DNA of 64,000 nucleotides from positions 372,001 to 436,000 of the forward strand of contig NZ_VBTZ01000001.1 of assembly GCF_005771425.1 (NCBI RefSeq), written 5' to 3'. Below are positions 45,732 to 55,378 of this stretch, one piece after another; positions within the stretch are counted from its first letter, which is position 1; every line of letters starts with the position of its first letter. Origin of the DNA: Methylocystis sp. B8 (lineage in GTDB: Bacteria; Pseudomonadota; Alphaproteobacteria; Rhizobiales; Beijerinckiaceae). Below the pieces are notes generated by a model. That model saw only the letters and a program-made list of their open reading frames with translations, had not been told where the DNA came from and searched no databases. The position numbers and the translations under genes were made by a program.

Positions 45732-48668
45732 ATGGCTAACAAGATGCTCATCGACGCCTCCCACCCGGAGGAGACCCGCGTAGTCGTTCTGCGTGGAAAC
45801 CGCGTTCAAGAATTCGATTTCGAGGCTGCCGACAAAAAACCGCTACGCGGCAACATTTATCTCGCGAAAGTCACGCGAGTGGAGCCGTCCCTTCAGGCCG
45901 CCTTCGTCGACTACGGCGGAAACCGTCACGGCTTTCTGGCTTTCGCCGAAATTCACCCCGACTATTACCAAATTCCCGTCGCCGACCGGCAGGCGCTGCT
46001 CGAGGAAGAGAGCCGCGTCCATCAGCAGGCCGAAGAGGAGGAACGCGAGCGCGCCCCGCATGGCCGTGGACGCCGCTCGCGTCGCCGCCAATATGAGGGC
46101 GCTGAAAAACGCGCCAGCGCCGACGAGGCGATAACGAGCGAGCCCATCGACGAAGCGGCCGAAACTCCGATCGTCGAGGACCAAGCCGAAACCGGTTTCG
46201 CGGATTCGGAAAGCGCGCCGGAATCAGCCGCGGGAGCCGGACCGAAAGCAGTTGTCGAGGCGGAGCCGGTCGCGAGGGCTGAAGCCAAGGCCGAAAGCCC
46301 CGAGTCCGGCAAGGCTGACGCCAGTGAGACCCAAGCCGCCGAGGCTCAGGTTGAAGAGGATGGCGAGGCGGAAGAGGGCGAACAGCTTGTCCTGTCGGCG
46401 CATCACGAACAGATTTCTGTCGATCCTGCTGGCTTCGGCTCGGTCGAGACCGGAGAAGCCGACGAGTTCGCCGTCGACGCGCAGGAGCCGGATCATGAAC
46501 TGAAAGCGCGACGTCAGGATGAGCGCGACGAGGCGCGTGAGCGCGCCCGCGAGGACGAGGCGGTCGAAGTTAGCGCCCGCGCCGAGCCGCCGGTTGAGTC
46601 GCATGACGAGGAAGAGCACGACGACGAGGAAGATCACGTCGAACATATCGGCGGCGACGCCATGGACGAAGCGCCCTATCGCGCGCCCCGTCCGCGCCGC
46701 CAATACAAGATTCAAGAGGTCATCAAGCGCCGCCAGGTGCTCCTCGTTCAGGTCGTCAAGGAGGAGCGCGGCAACAAAGGCGCGGCGCTCACCACATATC
46801 TTTCGCTCGCCGGCCGCTATTCGGTGCTCATGCCCAACACCGCGCGCGGGGGCGGCATTTCGCGCAAGATCACCGATGGCGCCGATCGCAAGCGGCTCAA
46901 AGAGATTGTTCATGATCTCGAAGTGCCGGAGGGCATGGGCGTCATCCTCCGTACGGCCGGCGCGACGCGCACCAAGCAGGAGGTCAAGCGCGACTTCGAA
47001 TATCTGCTGCGTTTGTGGGAGAGCGTGCGCGAATTGACGCTTCGCTCCTCGGCGCCGACGCTCGTCTATGAGGAAGGCTCGCTGATCAAGCGCGCCATTC
47101 GCGACCTTTATGGGCGCGACGTCGAGGAAGTCGTCGTCTCGGGCGAAGACGCCTATCGCGAGGCGAAAGATTTCATGCGCATGCTGATGCCGAGCCACGC
47201 CAAGAACGTGCGCTCGCATCGCGAGGCTTATCCGATCTTCGCCGAAAGCGGCGTCGAGGCGCAGCTCGACGCGATGTTCTCCAACCACGTCACGCTCAAA
47301 TCCGGCGGCTATCTGGTCATCAATCAGACCGAGGCGCTTGTCGCGATCGACGTCAACTCCGGGCGTTCGACGCGCGAGCATAATATCGAGGACACGGCGC
47401 TTCGCACCAACCTCGAGGCCGCGGACGAAGTCGCGCGGCAACTGCGACTGCGCGATCTCGCCGGGCTGATCGTCGTCGATTTCATCGACATGGAGGAGAG
47501 CCGCAACAATCGCGCCGTCGAGCGACGCCTCAAGGACGCGCTGAAAAATGATCGCGCCCGCATTCAGGTCGGCCGCATCTCGCATTTCGGCCTGCTCGAA
47601 ATGTCGCGTCAGCGTATACGCGCCGGCGTGGTTGAGGGCTCGACGGTGCTATGTCCGCATTGCGCCGGCGCCGGCCATGTGCGCTCAACCGCCTCCATCG
47701 CGCTGCATGTATTGCGTGTGTTGGAAGAGGCGCTGGTCAAGAGTTCGGCGCATGACGTAACGCTGCGGACCCGCGCTGTGGTGGCGCTCTACATCCTCAA
47801 CCAGAAGCGGGCCCATTTGCAGGAACTGGAGCGCCGCTTCGGCGTCCATATCACGGTGGCCGCCGACGATACGCTCACCGGCGCCACATATCACGCGCTC
47901 GAGCGCGGAGAACTCGCCACTGGACCGCGCCTACCACAGCGCGATGCGCCTTTGCGCGTCGATTCCATTCGCGCGGAACCTCTCGAAGAGGAGGCGGCTG
48001 AAGAAGCGATCGCCGGCGAACTGGTCGAGGCCGAAATGGAAGGCGTCGAGGCAAGCGGCGAGCGGCGTGATGAGAATGGCGGTCCGCGCTTTGGCGCGGA
48101 TGATGAAGGCGCGTCGCGCGGCCGTCGTCGCCGTCGTCGCCGCGGCCGTGGCGGCGGGCAGGGCGGCGAACATTTGCCGCCCGGCGCCGAACAGCCTTCT
48201 GACGAAGGTCTCGCTATTATGGCAGCGATCGAAGGCGCGCCGGCGCCCGCCGAGGAGCGGCCCGACCGCCGCGGCGGCAGACGCGGGGGTAATCGCGGTC
48301 CCGATCGCGGCCCGGGCCGTTGGCGGCGATCCGCGCCCTTGCCCGAGGAATTCAGAGATCCTTCCGCCGTCTTCCCGTCTGAAGAGGGCAGCGAAGAATC
48401 GCAAGCGCTGATTCCTTCGGGCGAAACTCCTATGCCGCAGTTCCTTCCCGCGTCTCCTGTGAACGGGGCCGAGATCGCGCCGCCCGCCGAATCGCGCGCG
48501 AGTGCGCCGGCCGCTCAGATCGTTCCGTCCGAGGCGCCGGCGCCCCAGCCTGCGCCGCAACCGGTTCCGCGACGCGAGCCGACGGAAGTGGTCATTACGG
48601 AGGCGGATCCTAACCGTCCGAAGAAGGGCGGCTGGTGGCAGCGGGTGCGCACGCCTTTCGGCGGGTAA
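45732..48668 (+). CDS. rne: ribonuclease E
   Basis: Endoribonuclease that starts mRNA decay and matures rRNA and tRNA, with a C-terminal scaffold for the degradosome. The 978-residue protein has an S1 domain split by a long acidic Glu/Ala-rich insert (about 85-310), typical of alphaproteobacteria, then the 5'-sensor and DNase I-like catalytic parts (LVAIDVNSGRSTREHNIEDT, VVDFIDMEESRNNR) and the zinc-link CPHCAGAG. The tail is R-rich ([15 protein letters not shown]) and Pro/Ala-rich and ends PKKGGWWQRVRTPFGG, a conserved end in Rhizobiales. Confidence 0.95.
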   Translation: MANKMLIDASHPEETRVVVLRGNRVQEFDFEAADKKPLRGNIYLAKVTRVEPSLQAAFVDYGGNRHGFLAFAEIHPDYYQIPVADRQALLEEESRVHQQAEEEERERAPHGRGRRSRRRQYEGAEKRASADEAITSEPIDEAAETPIVEDQAETGFADSESAPESAAGAGPKAVVEAEPVARAEAKAESPESGKADASETQAAEAQVEEDGEAEEGEQLVLSAHHEQISVDPAGFGSVETGEADEFAVDAQEPDHELKARRQDERDEARERAREDEAVEVSARAEPPVESHDEEEHDDEEDHVEHIGGDAMDEAPYRAPRPRRQYKIQEVIKRRQVLLVQVVKEERGNKGAALTTYLSLAGRYSVLMPNTARGGGISRKITDGADRKRLKEIVHDLEVPEGMGVILRTAGATRTKQEVKRDFEYLLRLWESVRELTLRSSAPTLVYEEGSLIKRAIRDLYGRDVEEVVVSGEDAYREAKDFMRMLMPSHAKNVRSHREAYPIFAESGVEAQLDAMFSNHVTLKSGGYLVINQTEALVAIDVNSGRSTREHNIEDTALRTNLEAADEVARQLRLRDLAGLIVVDFIDMEESRNNRAVERRLKDALKNDRARIQVGRISHFGLLEMSRQRIRAGVVEGSTVLCPHCAGAGHVRSTASIALHVLRVLEEALVKSSAHDVTLRTRAVVALYILNQKRAHLQELERRFGVHITVAADDTLTGATYHALERGELATGPRLPQRDAPLRVDSIRAEPLEEEAAEEAIAGELVEAEMEGVEASGERRDENGGPRFGADDEGASRGRRRRRRRGRGGGQGGEHLPPGAEQPSDEGLAIMAAIEGAPAPAEERPDRRGGRRGGNRGPDRGPGRWRRSAPLPEEFRDPSAVFPSEEGSEESQALIPSGETPMPQFLPASPVNGAEIAPPAESRASAPAAQIVPSEAPAPQPAPQPVPRREPTEVVITEADPNRPKKGGWWQRVRTPFGG

Positions 48669-48706
48669 ACTCCCAAGGAGGCCTGTTGAGCAGGTGTTTA
48701 TCGTAA

Positions 48707-48789
48707 CGCCCCTGCAAGCGGGGAGAGGGGTAATCCGCACTACGCCTACGCCTCTTCTCCCCGCTCGCGGGGAGAAGTGAGATGAGGGG
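48707..48789. repeat. palindromic repeat pair downstream of rne
   Basis: Copy 1 (48707-48730) reads CGCCCCTGCAAGCGGGGAGA and on to GGGG. Copy 2 (48751-48789) contains a perfect 10-bp hairpin, CTTCTCCCCG (48754-48763) with CGGGGAGAAG (48768-48777), and then TGAGATGAGGGG. It is related to the pair inside ccmH. The hairpin may act as the 3' end of the rne transcript, although no T-run follows. Confidence 0.8.
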
Positions 48790-48816
48790 CTTGGGGTTTT
48801 TCGTAGCCGAAAGACG

Positions 48817-49989
48817 CTATAGCCCGACGAGCCACGCCTCGAGTCGTTCGACTCCTTCCGCGACATCCGCCGCCGCGCCTGCGTAAGAGATCCGCAGCGT
48901 TTTCGCGCCGCGCCGTGGATCGAAATCGACGCCGGGCGTCGTCGCGACGCCAGCTTCACGCAGCATCCTTTTGCAGAATCCGATTGAGTCGTCGGTGAAC
49001 CGCGAGACGTCGGCGTAAATGTAAAAAGCGCCGTCGGGCGGCGCGAATTTATCCAACCCCAGTTGGGGAAGTCGGTCGAGCAGAAGCGCCCGGTTGCGCG
49101 CATAAGCGGCGCGGTTCGCCTCCAATTCGTCGCTTGCGTCGAAAGCCGCGAGCGCCGCGCGCTGCGACAACGTCGGCGCGCAGATCGCGAGCGACTGTTG
49201 CAAGCGCTCGAGCGAACGCATGAGTTCTGGCGCGGCGACCAGCCAGCCGAGACGCCAGCCGGTCATCGCGTAATATTTCGAGAAGGAATTGATGACGAGA
49301 GCGCGTTGCGAAAAGCGCAGCGCGGTCTCCGCCCGCCTCTCATATTCGAGGCCGTGATAAATCTCGTCGGAGACAAAGACGATTCCGGCTTCGTCGCAGA
49401 AGGCGCAAATTCGCGCCAGCTCGTTGCGCGCGATCATCGCGCCGGTCGGATTGGCTGGACTCATGAAGAGCGCGCCGTGGACCTTCCTGTCGCGATGAGC
49501 CGCTTCGAGCATCGCCGCGGTAGGCGCAAAGCGCGTCTCCTCATCGACATCGAGCAGCACTGGCTCTAGCCCCAGCGCGGAAAGAATATTCGCGTAAGCC
49601 GGATAGCCCGGCGCTGTCAGCGCGATCCTCGCTCCTGGATCGAAAGCTGCGAGAAAAGCGAGCAGAAAGCCGCCCGACGATCCGGTCGTGACGATGATGC
49701 GATCGGGCGAAACATCGATTCCATAGCGCTCGCTATAGTGGCGCGCGATGCGAGACCGTAGCTCAGCGTCGCCGAGCGCCTCGCCATAGCCGATGAATCC
49801 GTGGCGTAGCGATTCGGCGGCGGCCTCGCGCACGCGGCGCGGGGCGGCGACGCCAGGCTCGCCAAGCTCCAAATGAATGATATTGCGGCCAGCGCGCTCC
49901 AAGGCTTTTGCGTCGCGCAGCACGTCCATCGCCATGAAAGGCGCGACACTGGAGCGGCGGGAGGGAAGCGAGGGTAACTTCATAGGCAT
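48817..49989 (-). CDS. class I PLP-dependent aminotransferase
   Basis: Fold-type I aminotransferase of 390 residues, AspC/AlaT-like. Landmarks are HLELGEPGVAAP, TTGSSGGFLLAF, SPANPTGAMI, SDEIYHGLEYE, the PLP lysine in INSFSKYYAMTGWRLGW and the carboxylate-binding arginine in KTLRISYAG. The amino donor is not clear. The family acts on aspartate, alanine, aromatic amino acids and others. Two ATGs, two codons apart, are possible starts and neither has a strong ribosome site. Confidence 0.85.
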   Translation of the reverse strand: MPMKLPSLPSRRSSVAPFMAMDVLRDAKALERAGRNIIHLELGEPGVAAPRRVREAAAESLRHGFIGYGEALGDAELRSRIARHYSERYGIDVSPDRIIVTTGSSGGFLLAFLAAFDPGARIALTAPGYPAYANILSALGLEPVLLDVDEETRFAPTAAMLEAAHRDRKVHGALFMSPANPTGAMIARNELARICAFCDEAGIVFVSDEIYHGLEYERRAETALRFSQRALVINSFSKYYAMTGWRLGWLVAAPELMRSLERLQQSLAICAPTLSQRAALAAFDASDELEANRAAYARNRALLLDRLPQLGLDKFAPPDGAFYIYADVSRFTDDSIGFCKRMLREAGVATTPGVDFDPRRGAKTLRISYAGAAADVAEGVERLEAWLVGL

Positions 49990-50079
49990 GTTTTATTGCC
50001 AATCTGGATGAGGCGCACGGTCTCCTTGCCGCGCGCCATATTATCTTGAGCGGGACTCGGGCCTAATTTTCAGGAGCAG

Positions 50080-51678
50080 ATGTGGCGCACGCCACAAAGA
50101 GAAGAAATGTATGAATTAAGCGCCGTAGAGCTGATACAGAGATTGTTGATCGCATTGGCGATCGGACTGCTCATCGGTCTCGAACGAGGCTGGACGTCGC
50201 GCGACGAAGCGGAGGGCGAACGCGCCGCAGGCCTTCGCACGAATGGCCTGGCGGCGCTGCTCGGCGGCGTCTGGGGCGCAATCGTTCAGCCTTTCGGCGC
50301 TTCCGGCGTCATCGCTTTGGCGATCGCCTTCGTTTTCGTCGGCGCATTGATCGGCGTCTATCGTTACCGAGAAAACGTGCATGACGAGACCTTCGGCGCG
50401 ACGACGGCCGTGGCGGCCTTGCTCGCCTTCTCGCTCGGGGCCTTTGCGGTCATCGGCGATATTCAGGGGGCCGTCGCGGCGGCGGTGGCGACGACGGCGA
50501 TCTTGGCGCTCAAGGCGTTTCTCCACGGCCTCGTCGCGCGCATTACCTGGGACGAGCTACGCTCCGGACTGGCGCTGCTCGTCATGAGCTTCATATTGCT
50601 GCCCGTCCTGCCCAACCGCGCCATCGATCCGTGGGATGCGGTGAACCCTTTCGAATTGTGGCTGATGACCGTGCTGATCGGCGTGATTTCCTTCGCCGGC
50701 TACGTCGCCGTAAGGGCGATCGGCTACCGCCACGGAGTCGCCGTCGCCGGCATGGCGGGAGGACTGGCGTCGTCGACCGCGGCGACGGCGGCGATGTCGC
50801 GACTGGCGCGTGAACATCCGTCGCAGGCTGGCGCGTCCGCGGCGGGCGCAATCTTCGCGAATGCGATCATGGCGCCGCGCATCCTCGCAATTATCGCCGT
50901 CATCAATCCAACGCTCGCTTGGCGCTTGGCGCCGCCAGTCGTTGCCGGCGGCGTTCTTTTCGCGCTTGCCGGCGTTTTTTTGCTGCGACGAAACGGCGGC
51001 GAGCGGCCCGGCGAAGCGAGCGATCTTTCACTCGGCAATCCGCTCGATCTTGTCGCGGTGCTCAAATTCGGCGCTCTCCTTGCGACGGTGATGGTCCTTT
51101 CGCGGTTCGCGACTCATTTCGCCGGAAGCGCCGGCGCTTATGCGCTCGCAGCCGTTTCAGGCATCGTGGACGTCGACGCGATTGGGCTCACCATGGCGCG
51201 CCTTGGTTCGACCGAGATCGGCGCAAAGGCGGCTGCAGGAGCCGTCCTGCTGGCGCTCCTGTCGAACACGGCGTCCAAAATCGTGATGGGTTTCGTGATC
51301 GGCGGCCCCGCGATGGGCCGCAGACTCGCCGCCGCTTCCACTCTCGCAATCGCTGGCGCCCTCATGGCGCTTTGGGCGACGGGGCTTACAGACCTGTCGG
51401 TCTATCGCTCAGACGGCAGCGGTGATCCACCGCGACAATTCGCCCTTCGGCGCGGCGCCGACCTTTTGCGCGGCCGCCTTGCCGCCCTTGAACAAAATGA
51501 GCGTGGGAATCGATCGTATGCCGAGCTTGCTCGCGACGGCGGGGTTCTCGTCGATGTTGAGCTTAACGAACTTGACCTTGCCCTTCATTTCCGTGGCGAT
51601 CTCCTCGAGCGCCGGGGCGATCATGCGGCAAGGACCGCACCATTCCGCCCAAAAATCGACAACGACCGGCTCGTCTGA
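50080..51678 (+). CDS. MgtC/SapB family membrane protein (DUF4010), run-on C-terminus
   Basis: Polytopic membrane protein. An MgtC-type N-terminal domain ([31 protein letters not shown]) is followed by a DUF4010 domain with many segments and [20 protein letters not shown]. Its function is unknown. The recognisable protein ends near residue 440 ([11 protein letters not shown]), right where the convergent trxA gene ends. The last 90 residues, from 51409 on, are read antisense through trxA and look like translated antisense, so the native stop may have been lost. ATG 50107 (MYELSAVEL) is an alternative start. Confidence 0.8.
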   Translation: MWRTPQREEMYELSAVELIQRLLIALAIGLLIGLERGWTSRDEAEGERAAGLRTNGLAALLGGVWGAIVQPFGASGVIALAIAFVFVGALIGVYRYRENVHDETFGATTAVAALLAFSLGAFAVIGDIQGAVAAAVATTAILALKAFLHGLVARITWDELRSGLALLVMSFILLPVLPNRAIDPWDAVNPFELWLMTVLIGVISFAGYVAVRAIGYRHGVAVAGMAGGLASSTAATAAMSRLAREHPSQAGASAAGAIFANAIMAPRILAIIAVINPTLAWRLAPPVVAGGVLFALAGVFLLRRNGGERPGEASDLSLGNPLDLVAVLKFGALLATVMVLSRFATHFAGSAGAYALAAVSGIVDVDAIGLTMARLGSTEIGAKAAAGAVLLALLSNTASKIVMGFVIGGPAMGRRLAAASTLAIAGALMALWATGLTDLSVYRSDGSGDPPRQFALRRGADLLRGRLAALEQNERGNRSYAELARDGGVLVDVELNELDLALHFRGDLLERRGDHAARTAPFRPKIDNDRLV

Positions 51679-51729
51679 CTTGAGCACTTCCTGTTCGAAA
51701 GTGGCGTCGGTAATCTTTTGCGTGGACAT
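51409..51729 (-). CDS. trxA: thioredoxin
   Basis: Thiol-disulfide oxidoreductase of the cytoplasm, 106 residues. It has [17 protein letters not shown] with the CGPC redox pair, the buried aspartate of VVVDF, and the cis-proline in [11 protein letters not shown]. The frame opens 50 codons upstream, but MSTQKITD is the family start and AAAGG lies upstream. 270 of its 321 bases are also covered on the other strand by the end of the MgtC/DUF4010 frame. Confidence 0.97.
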   Translation of the reverse strand: MSTQKITDATFEQEVLKSDEPVVVDFWAEWCGPCRMIAPALEEIATEMKGKVKFVKLNIDENPAVASKLGIRSIPTLILFKGGKAAAQKVGAAPKGELSRWITAAV

Positions 51730-52270
51730 AGCCGGCCTTTCAGTGGGGCGTTCGATGAGGCGTGCGCGGAAGGTAGGAAGCGCGCCATTGCCCGTCAAGG
51801 CGACGGCATAAGCCACGCTAAGGCCTTTCGCAATTGCCGAGACTTGCGTTCTTTCGCCGAACAAGTCGAAGAAACACAAAGAGCGGGGATGGCGTCCCGC
51901 CGCTCCCCGCTCTTTGGCACCCCGTCCTTAACCGAAAAGAAACGCCAAGCTCCGAAGTCTTAAGTCGCTCCGATAGCCTGTTCGCGGGCTCAATTTTCGA
52001 GCCTCCGGCGAACCGCGTTCTGTTCGGCGTCCTCCCCGACTTGGACCGTAGCTGGGCCTAATTCCTGCGACGCATTCGACGCTTAGGCTTTTACCCAACC
52101 AACCTGGCGAGCGCACACTATGACAAAACGGGCGGCCTGTCACTTCAAAAATGTGCACTTTGGCGAATTTTGTGATGTGGCGCCGCTGATTTAGGCGGGG
52201 CCGCCGCCGCGCCAAATTGGCGCAGCGCGATAGGTCGGCGGGGCCAGTCGGCTCACCGCTGTTGCAGCGG
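51730..52270. other. 541-base gap between pccB and trxA
   Basis: No gene could be supported. The notable feature is a 12-bp perfect inverted repeat at 51878-51915 (separate entry). The remainder shows nothing I recognise. Confidence 0.4.
51878..51915. repeat. 12-bp perfect inverted repeat, possible terminator
   Basis: AAAGAGCGGGGA (51878-51889) and TCCCCGCTCTTT (51904-51915) enclose a 14-base loop. The A/T ends give each strand a short T-run, so it could terminate a pccB transcript entering from the right. It lies 149 bases upstream of trxA and may instead be regulatory. Confidence 0.6.
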
Positions 52271-53806
52271 TCACAACGGAATGTTGTCGTGCTTCTTCCA
52301 AGGATTTTCCAACTCCTTGTGACGAAGCAGCGCGAGCGCGCGCGCGATTCGCTTGCGCGTCGAATGGGGCATGATGACTTCGTCGATGTAACCACGCTCC
52401 GCGGCGACGAATGGCGACAGGAATCGGTCCTCATATTCCTTGGTGCGCTGAGCGATCTTCTCCGGATCGCCGAGGTCTGAGCGAAAGATGATTTCGACTG
52501 CGCCCTTCGCGCCCATGACGGCAATCTGCGCCGAAGGCCATGCATAGTTGACGTCGCCGCGAAGATGTTTTGAAGCCATAACGTCGTAGGCGCCGCCGAA
52601 CGCCTTGCGCGTGATGACGGTCACCTTCGGCACGGTCGCTTCGGCGTAAGCAAATAGCAGCTTCGCGCCATGCTTGATCAGACCGCCATATTCCTGTGCG
52701 GTGCCGGGGAGAAAGCCCGGAACGTCGACAAAGGTGACGATCGGAATATTGAAGCAATCGCAAAATCGCACAAAACGCGCCGCCTTCTTTGACGCGTCAA
52801 TGTCGAGCACGCCGGCGAGCACGAGAGGCTGGTTGGCGACGAAGCCGACCGTGCGTCCTTCGATGCGGCCGAACCCGACGACGATGTTGCGCGCGTGCGC
52901 ATCTTGAATCTCGAAGAAGTCGGCCTCATCGACGACCTTATGGATGAGCTCCTTGATGTCGTAAGGCTTGTTCGGATTGTCGGGAATGATCGTGTCGAGC
53001 GAATCGTCGAGGCGGTCCACTTCGTCGAACGCCGGCCATTCCGGCGGCTCCTCCTGATTGGAAGAGGGCAGGAAATCGATGAGCCGTCGCATTTGCAGCA
53101 GCGCTTCGACGTCATTGTCGTAAGCGCGATCGGCGATTGAGCTCTTCGTCGTATGCACCGAGGCGCCGCCGAGTTCTTCCGCCGTCACCGTCTCATTCGT
53201 CACCGTCTTCACGACGTCAGGCCCGGTGACAAACATGTAGCTCGTGTCGCGCACCATGAAGATGAAGTCGGTCATCGCGGGCGAATAAACGTCGCCGCCG
53301 GCGCAAGGACCCATGATCACAGAGATCTGCGGAATGACGCCGGAGGCCAGCACATTGCGCTGAAACACTTCGCCATAGCCGCCGAGCGCCGCGACGCCCT
53401 CCTGAATGCGCGCGCCGCCGGCGTCGAAGAGGCCGATGATCGGCGCGCGATTCTTGAGCGCCATGTCCTGCAGCTTGGTGATCTTCTGCGCGTGAGTCTC
53501 CGAAAGCGAGCCGCCGAAAACCGTGAAGTCTTTGGCGAAGACGAAGATGGCGCGGCCGTTGACCGTGCCCCAGCCGGTGACGACGCCGTCGCCCGAAATC
53601 TTCTCGCCCTGATCCATGCCAAAATCGGCGCAGCGATGGGCGACGAACATATCGAACTCTTCGAAGGACCCGTGGTCGAGCAAGAGATCAATGCGTTCGC
53701 GCGCAGTGAGCTTGCCGCGGGCGTGCTGCGCTTCAATGCGCTTATGGCCGCCGCCGAGTCGCGCGGACGCGCGCCGCTGTTCGAGCCCATCGAGAATATG
53801 TTTCAT
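52271..53806 (-). CDS. pccB: acyl-CoA (propionyl-CoA) carboxylase beta subunit
   Basis: Carboxyltransferase subunit, 511 residues, that moves CO2 from biotin to propionyl-CoA, giving methylmalonyl-CoA. Visible blocks are [35 protein letters not shown], the oxyanion region [45 protein letters not shown] and [18 protein letters not shown]. The closest group by these blocks is PccB. Acetyl- or methylcrotonyl-CoA activity cannot be excluded. The biotin-bearing alpha subunit is not in the window. Confidence 0.92.
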   Translation of the reverse strand: MKHILDGLEQRRASARLGGGHKRIEAQHARGKLTARERIDLLLDHGSFEEFDMFVAHRCADFGMDQGEKISGDGVVTGWGTVNGRAIFVFAKDFTVFGGSLSETHAQKITKLQDMALKNRAPIIGLFDAGGARIQEGVAALGGYGEVFQRNVLASGVIPQISVIMGPCAGGDVYSPAMTDFIFMVRDTSYMFVTGPDVVKTVTNETVTAEELGGASVHTTKSSIADRAYDNDVEALLQMRRLIDFLPSSNQEEPPEWPAFDEVDRLDDSLDTIIPDNPNKPYDIKELIHKVVDEADFFEIQDAHARNIVVGFGRIEGRTVGFVANQPLVLAGVLDIDASKKAARFVRFCDCFNIPIVTFVDVPGFLPGTAQEYGGLIKHGAKLLFAYAEATVPKVTVITRKAFGGAYDVMASKHLRGDVNYAWPSAQIAVMGAKGAVEIIFRSDLGDPEKIAQRTKEYEDRFLSPFVAAERGYIDEVIMPHSTRKRIARALALLRHKELENPWKKHDNIPL

Positions 53807-53846
53807 GTCCTGCCCTGTTACTGATTATGACTGTTGTGGGGCGCGC

Positions 53847-54509
53847 TTACAGCTTGCGTGAGCCAAGCCGCCAACGCGCGATGTCAGCGCCGGTCAACAT
53901 ATAAAGCTTGTCGGGCGAAGTCCGCTCCGCGAGCTTCACGAGTTCGGTGCTGACGCCCATCATTGTCGCGTAGCGCGAAAGCGTCTGAAGCATGCCGCCC
54001 TCGTCCAAGTTGCGTTGGCGGACGAATCCGCCTTCGGCGATGTCGAAATTCGTCGAATAGTTGAACATGCGGTGTACGCCGACGCTACTCTCCGGGGGGA
54101 TCACACGCTTCCTGCCGCCCATCAGCGCATAGACGCAAGCCGAGTAGCAGCGGCCGGATACCAGCGCCATTGTGCGCGATTGATCCGCGGCAGGACGGGC
54201 GACGATCACCGCCATGCCCAGCTTGCGGATGGCCTGGCCGAGCTCCATCGAGGCGACGACCTTTCCGCCGGGCGAGTCGAGCAGCACGATGCCGTGCAGA
54301 TTGCCGCCGCGAGCATTTTCGCGCACGAAAGCGAGGAAAGCGTCCGGCGTCGCTTCGCCAATTTCGCCCTGCGCCGCAATCACCTGCGGGCAATTCGCGC
54401 CGCAGCCGCCGGAATTCACCCCGACGACGCGAAAGCTCATCTCTTCGGCGCGCGCGGCCGAGGCGGAGATGATGCAAAGCGCGAACAGGGCGGTTGTGAT
54501 TAGTCGCAT
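53847..54509 (-). CDS. periplasmic ClpP-like (COG3904) protein
   Basis: Secreted protein of 220 residues with a ClpP/crotonase-type fold. A signal peptide (MRLITTALFALCIISASAARA) is followed by LHGIVLLDSPGGKVVASMELG, a putative nucleophile S123 in RCYSACVYALMGG and H146 in SVGVHRM, which fit a Ser-His protease pair. The substrate is unknown. The frame opens 72 codons upstream, across the tRNA gene, but the ATG at 54509 precedes the signal peptide directly. Confidence 0.82.
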   Translation of the reverse strand: MRLITTALFALCIISASAARAEEMSFRVVGVNSGGCGANCPQVIAAQGEIGEATPDAFLAFVRENARGGNLHGIVLLDSPGGKVVASMELGQAIRKLGMAVIVARPAADQSRTMALVSGRCYSACVYALMGGRKRVIPPESSVGVHRMFNYSTNFDIAEGGFVRQRNLDEGGMLQTLSRYATMMGVSTELVKLAERTSPDKLYMLTGADIARWRLGSRKL

Positions 54510-54597
54510 CCGGGAGGCCTTCTTTTTTCCGAGTAGCCTAAAAGGAGTTCCCGGGTCTTGGAACATGAAATCCCGCGCCGCATGATGACGTCGCCGG

Positions 54598-54673
54598 TGG
54601 TGGGCGGTGACGGTCTCGAACCGCCGACCCTCTCGGTGTAAACGAGATGCTCTACCAACTGAGCTAACCGCCC
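54598..54673 (-). tRNA. tRNA-Val (anticodon TAC)
   Basis: The 76-base gene folds as a standard cloverleaf on the minus strand. The acceptor GGGCGGT pairs with ACCGCCC. The D-arm is GCTCAGTTGGTAGAGC, the anticodon stem CTCGT/ACGAG-type with loop TTTACAC (anticodon TAC, reading GUA), and the T-arm contains GGTTCGAGACC. The 3' CCA is encoded (54598-54600). It lies between the ClpP-like gene and hupB. Confidence 0.95.
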
Positions 54674-54807
54674 AAACGACGCTGCGCGCATGCTGGGTTT
54701 TAAGGGCGGGGTTTGCGCGAGGCAAGCTGGCTCAAAGCTACGGCCGCCGGAGGTCCCGACGGCCGTTGTGATTTCAACCTTTGAGGCTCGCGCCGTCAAA
54801 GCGGGAT

Positions 54808-55089
54808 TTACTTGGCCTTATTGAGCGCGGTCTTCAGCGTCGCGCCGGGCTTGAAGCGGGCGCTTTTTGACGCGGGAATTTTGATCTCTTCGCCGGTCGC
54901 TGGATTGCGGCCCTTGCCGGCGGCGCGCTTCTTCACCGAAAAGGTGCCGAAGCCGACGAGGCGGACTTCGTCGCCCTTTTTGAGAGCCTTGGTGATGCCG
55001 TCGATGACGGCGTCGATGGCGGCCGCCGCCGCCGCTTTCGAGGTCTCCGTCTCGTTCGCGACGTGCTCGACGAGTTCCAATTTGTTCAT
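54808..55089 (-). CDS. hupB: DNA-binding protein HU
   Basis: Histone-like dimeric DNA-bending protein, 93 residues. MNKLELVEHVANETETSK, the core VRLVGFGTFSVKKRAAG and the arm signature GRNPATGEEIKIPASK are typical. The start has GAAGGAGAAGG upstream. It follows lon, the usual order lon-hupB, with an intrinsic terminator between them. Confidence 0.97.
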   Translation of the reverse strand: MNKLELVEHVANETETSKAAAAAAIDAVIDGITKALKKGDEVRLVGFGTFSVKKRAAGKGRNPATGEEIKIPASKSARFKPGATLKTALNKAK

Positions 55090-55316
55090 GGCTTTTCCTT
55101 CTCCTTCGCTGCGAGCCGCCCGGCGTGAGAATGCGCGACCTCGAATCGGCATTGCGCAGCGAAGGCGAGTGTTGGTCTCGAATCGCAGGAAAAGCAAGGG
55201 ATGCCGGACGTCAAAGGCGCAGAATCGCTGGATTTCCGGAGGAAATGGCCGTTGCGAAGCCAAATGCTCATGCATTCCGGGCGTTGCGGAGCGCACATCG
55301 GTAGGTTTGAAAAAGA

Positions 55317-55342
55317 AAGAGCCCCGCCAGCGCGGGGCTCTT
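55317..55342 (-). terminator. intrinsic terminator of lon
   Basis: AAGAGCCCCGC (55317-55327) and GCGGGGCTCTT (55332-55342) form an 11-bp perfect stem with a 4-base loop. On the minus strand it is followed by a T-rich run (TTTCTTTTT). It lies 36 bases after the lon stop and 227 bases before hupB, which therefore should have its own promoter. Confidence 0.9.
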
Positions 55343-55378
55343 AAGTCTTTCTATGTCTTTCGCGGAACGCTCAGGCGG

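Noticed and set aside
45421-45783. 120-codon frame upstream of rne
   Set aside because: No ribosome site or domain, overlaps the rne start out of frame, and is better read as leader sequence.
46224-47585. 453-codon minus-strand frame opposite rne
   Set aside because: A high-GC shadow of the RNase E gene with no family features.
49063-49569. 168-codon plus-strand frame opposite the aminotransferase
   Set aside because: Antisense shadow of conserved aminotransferase motifs.
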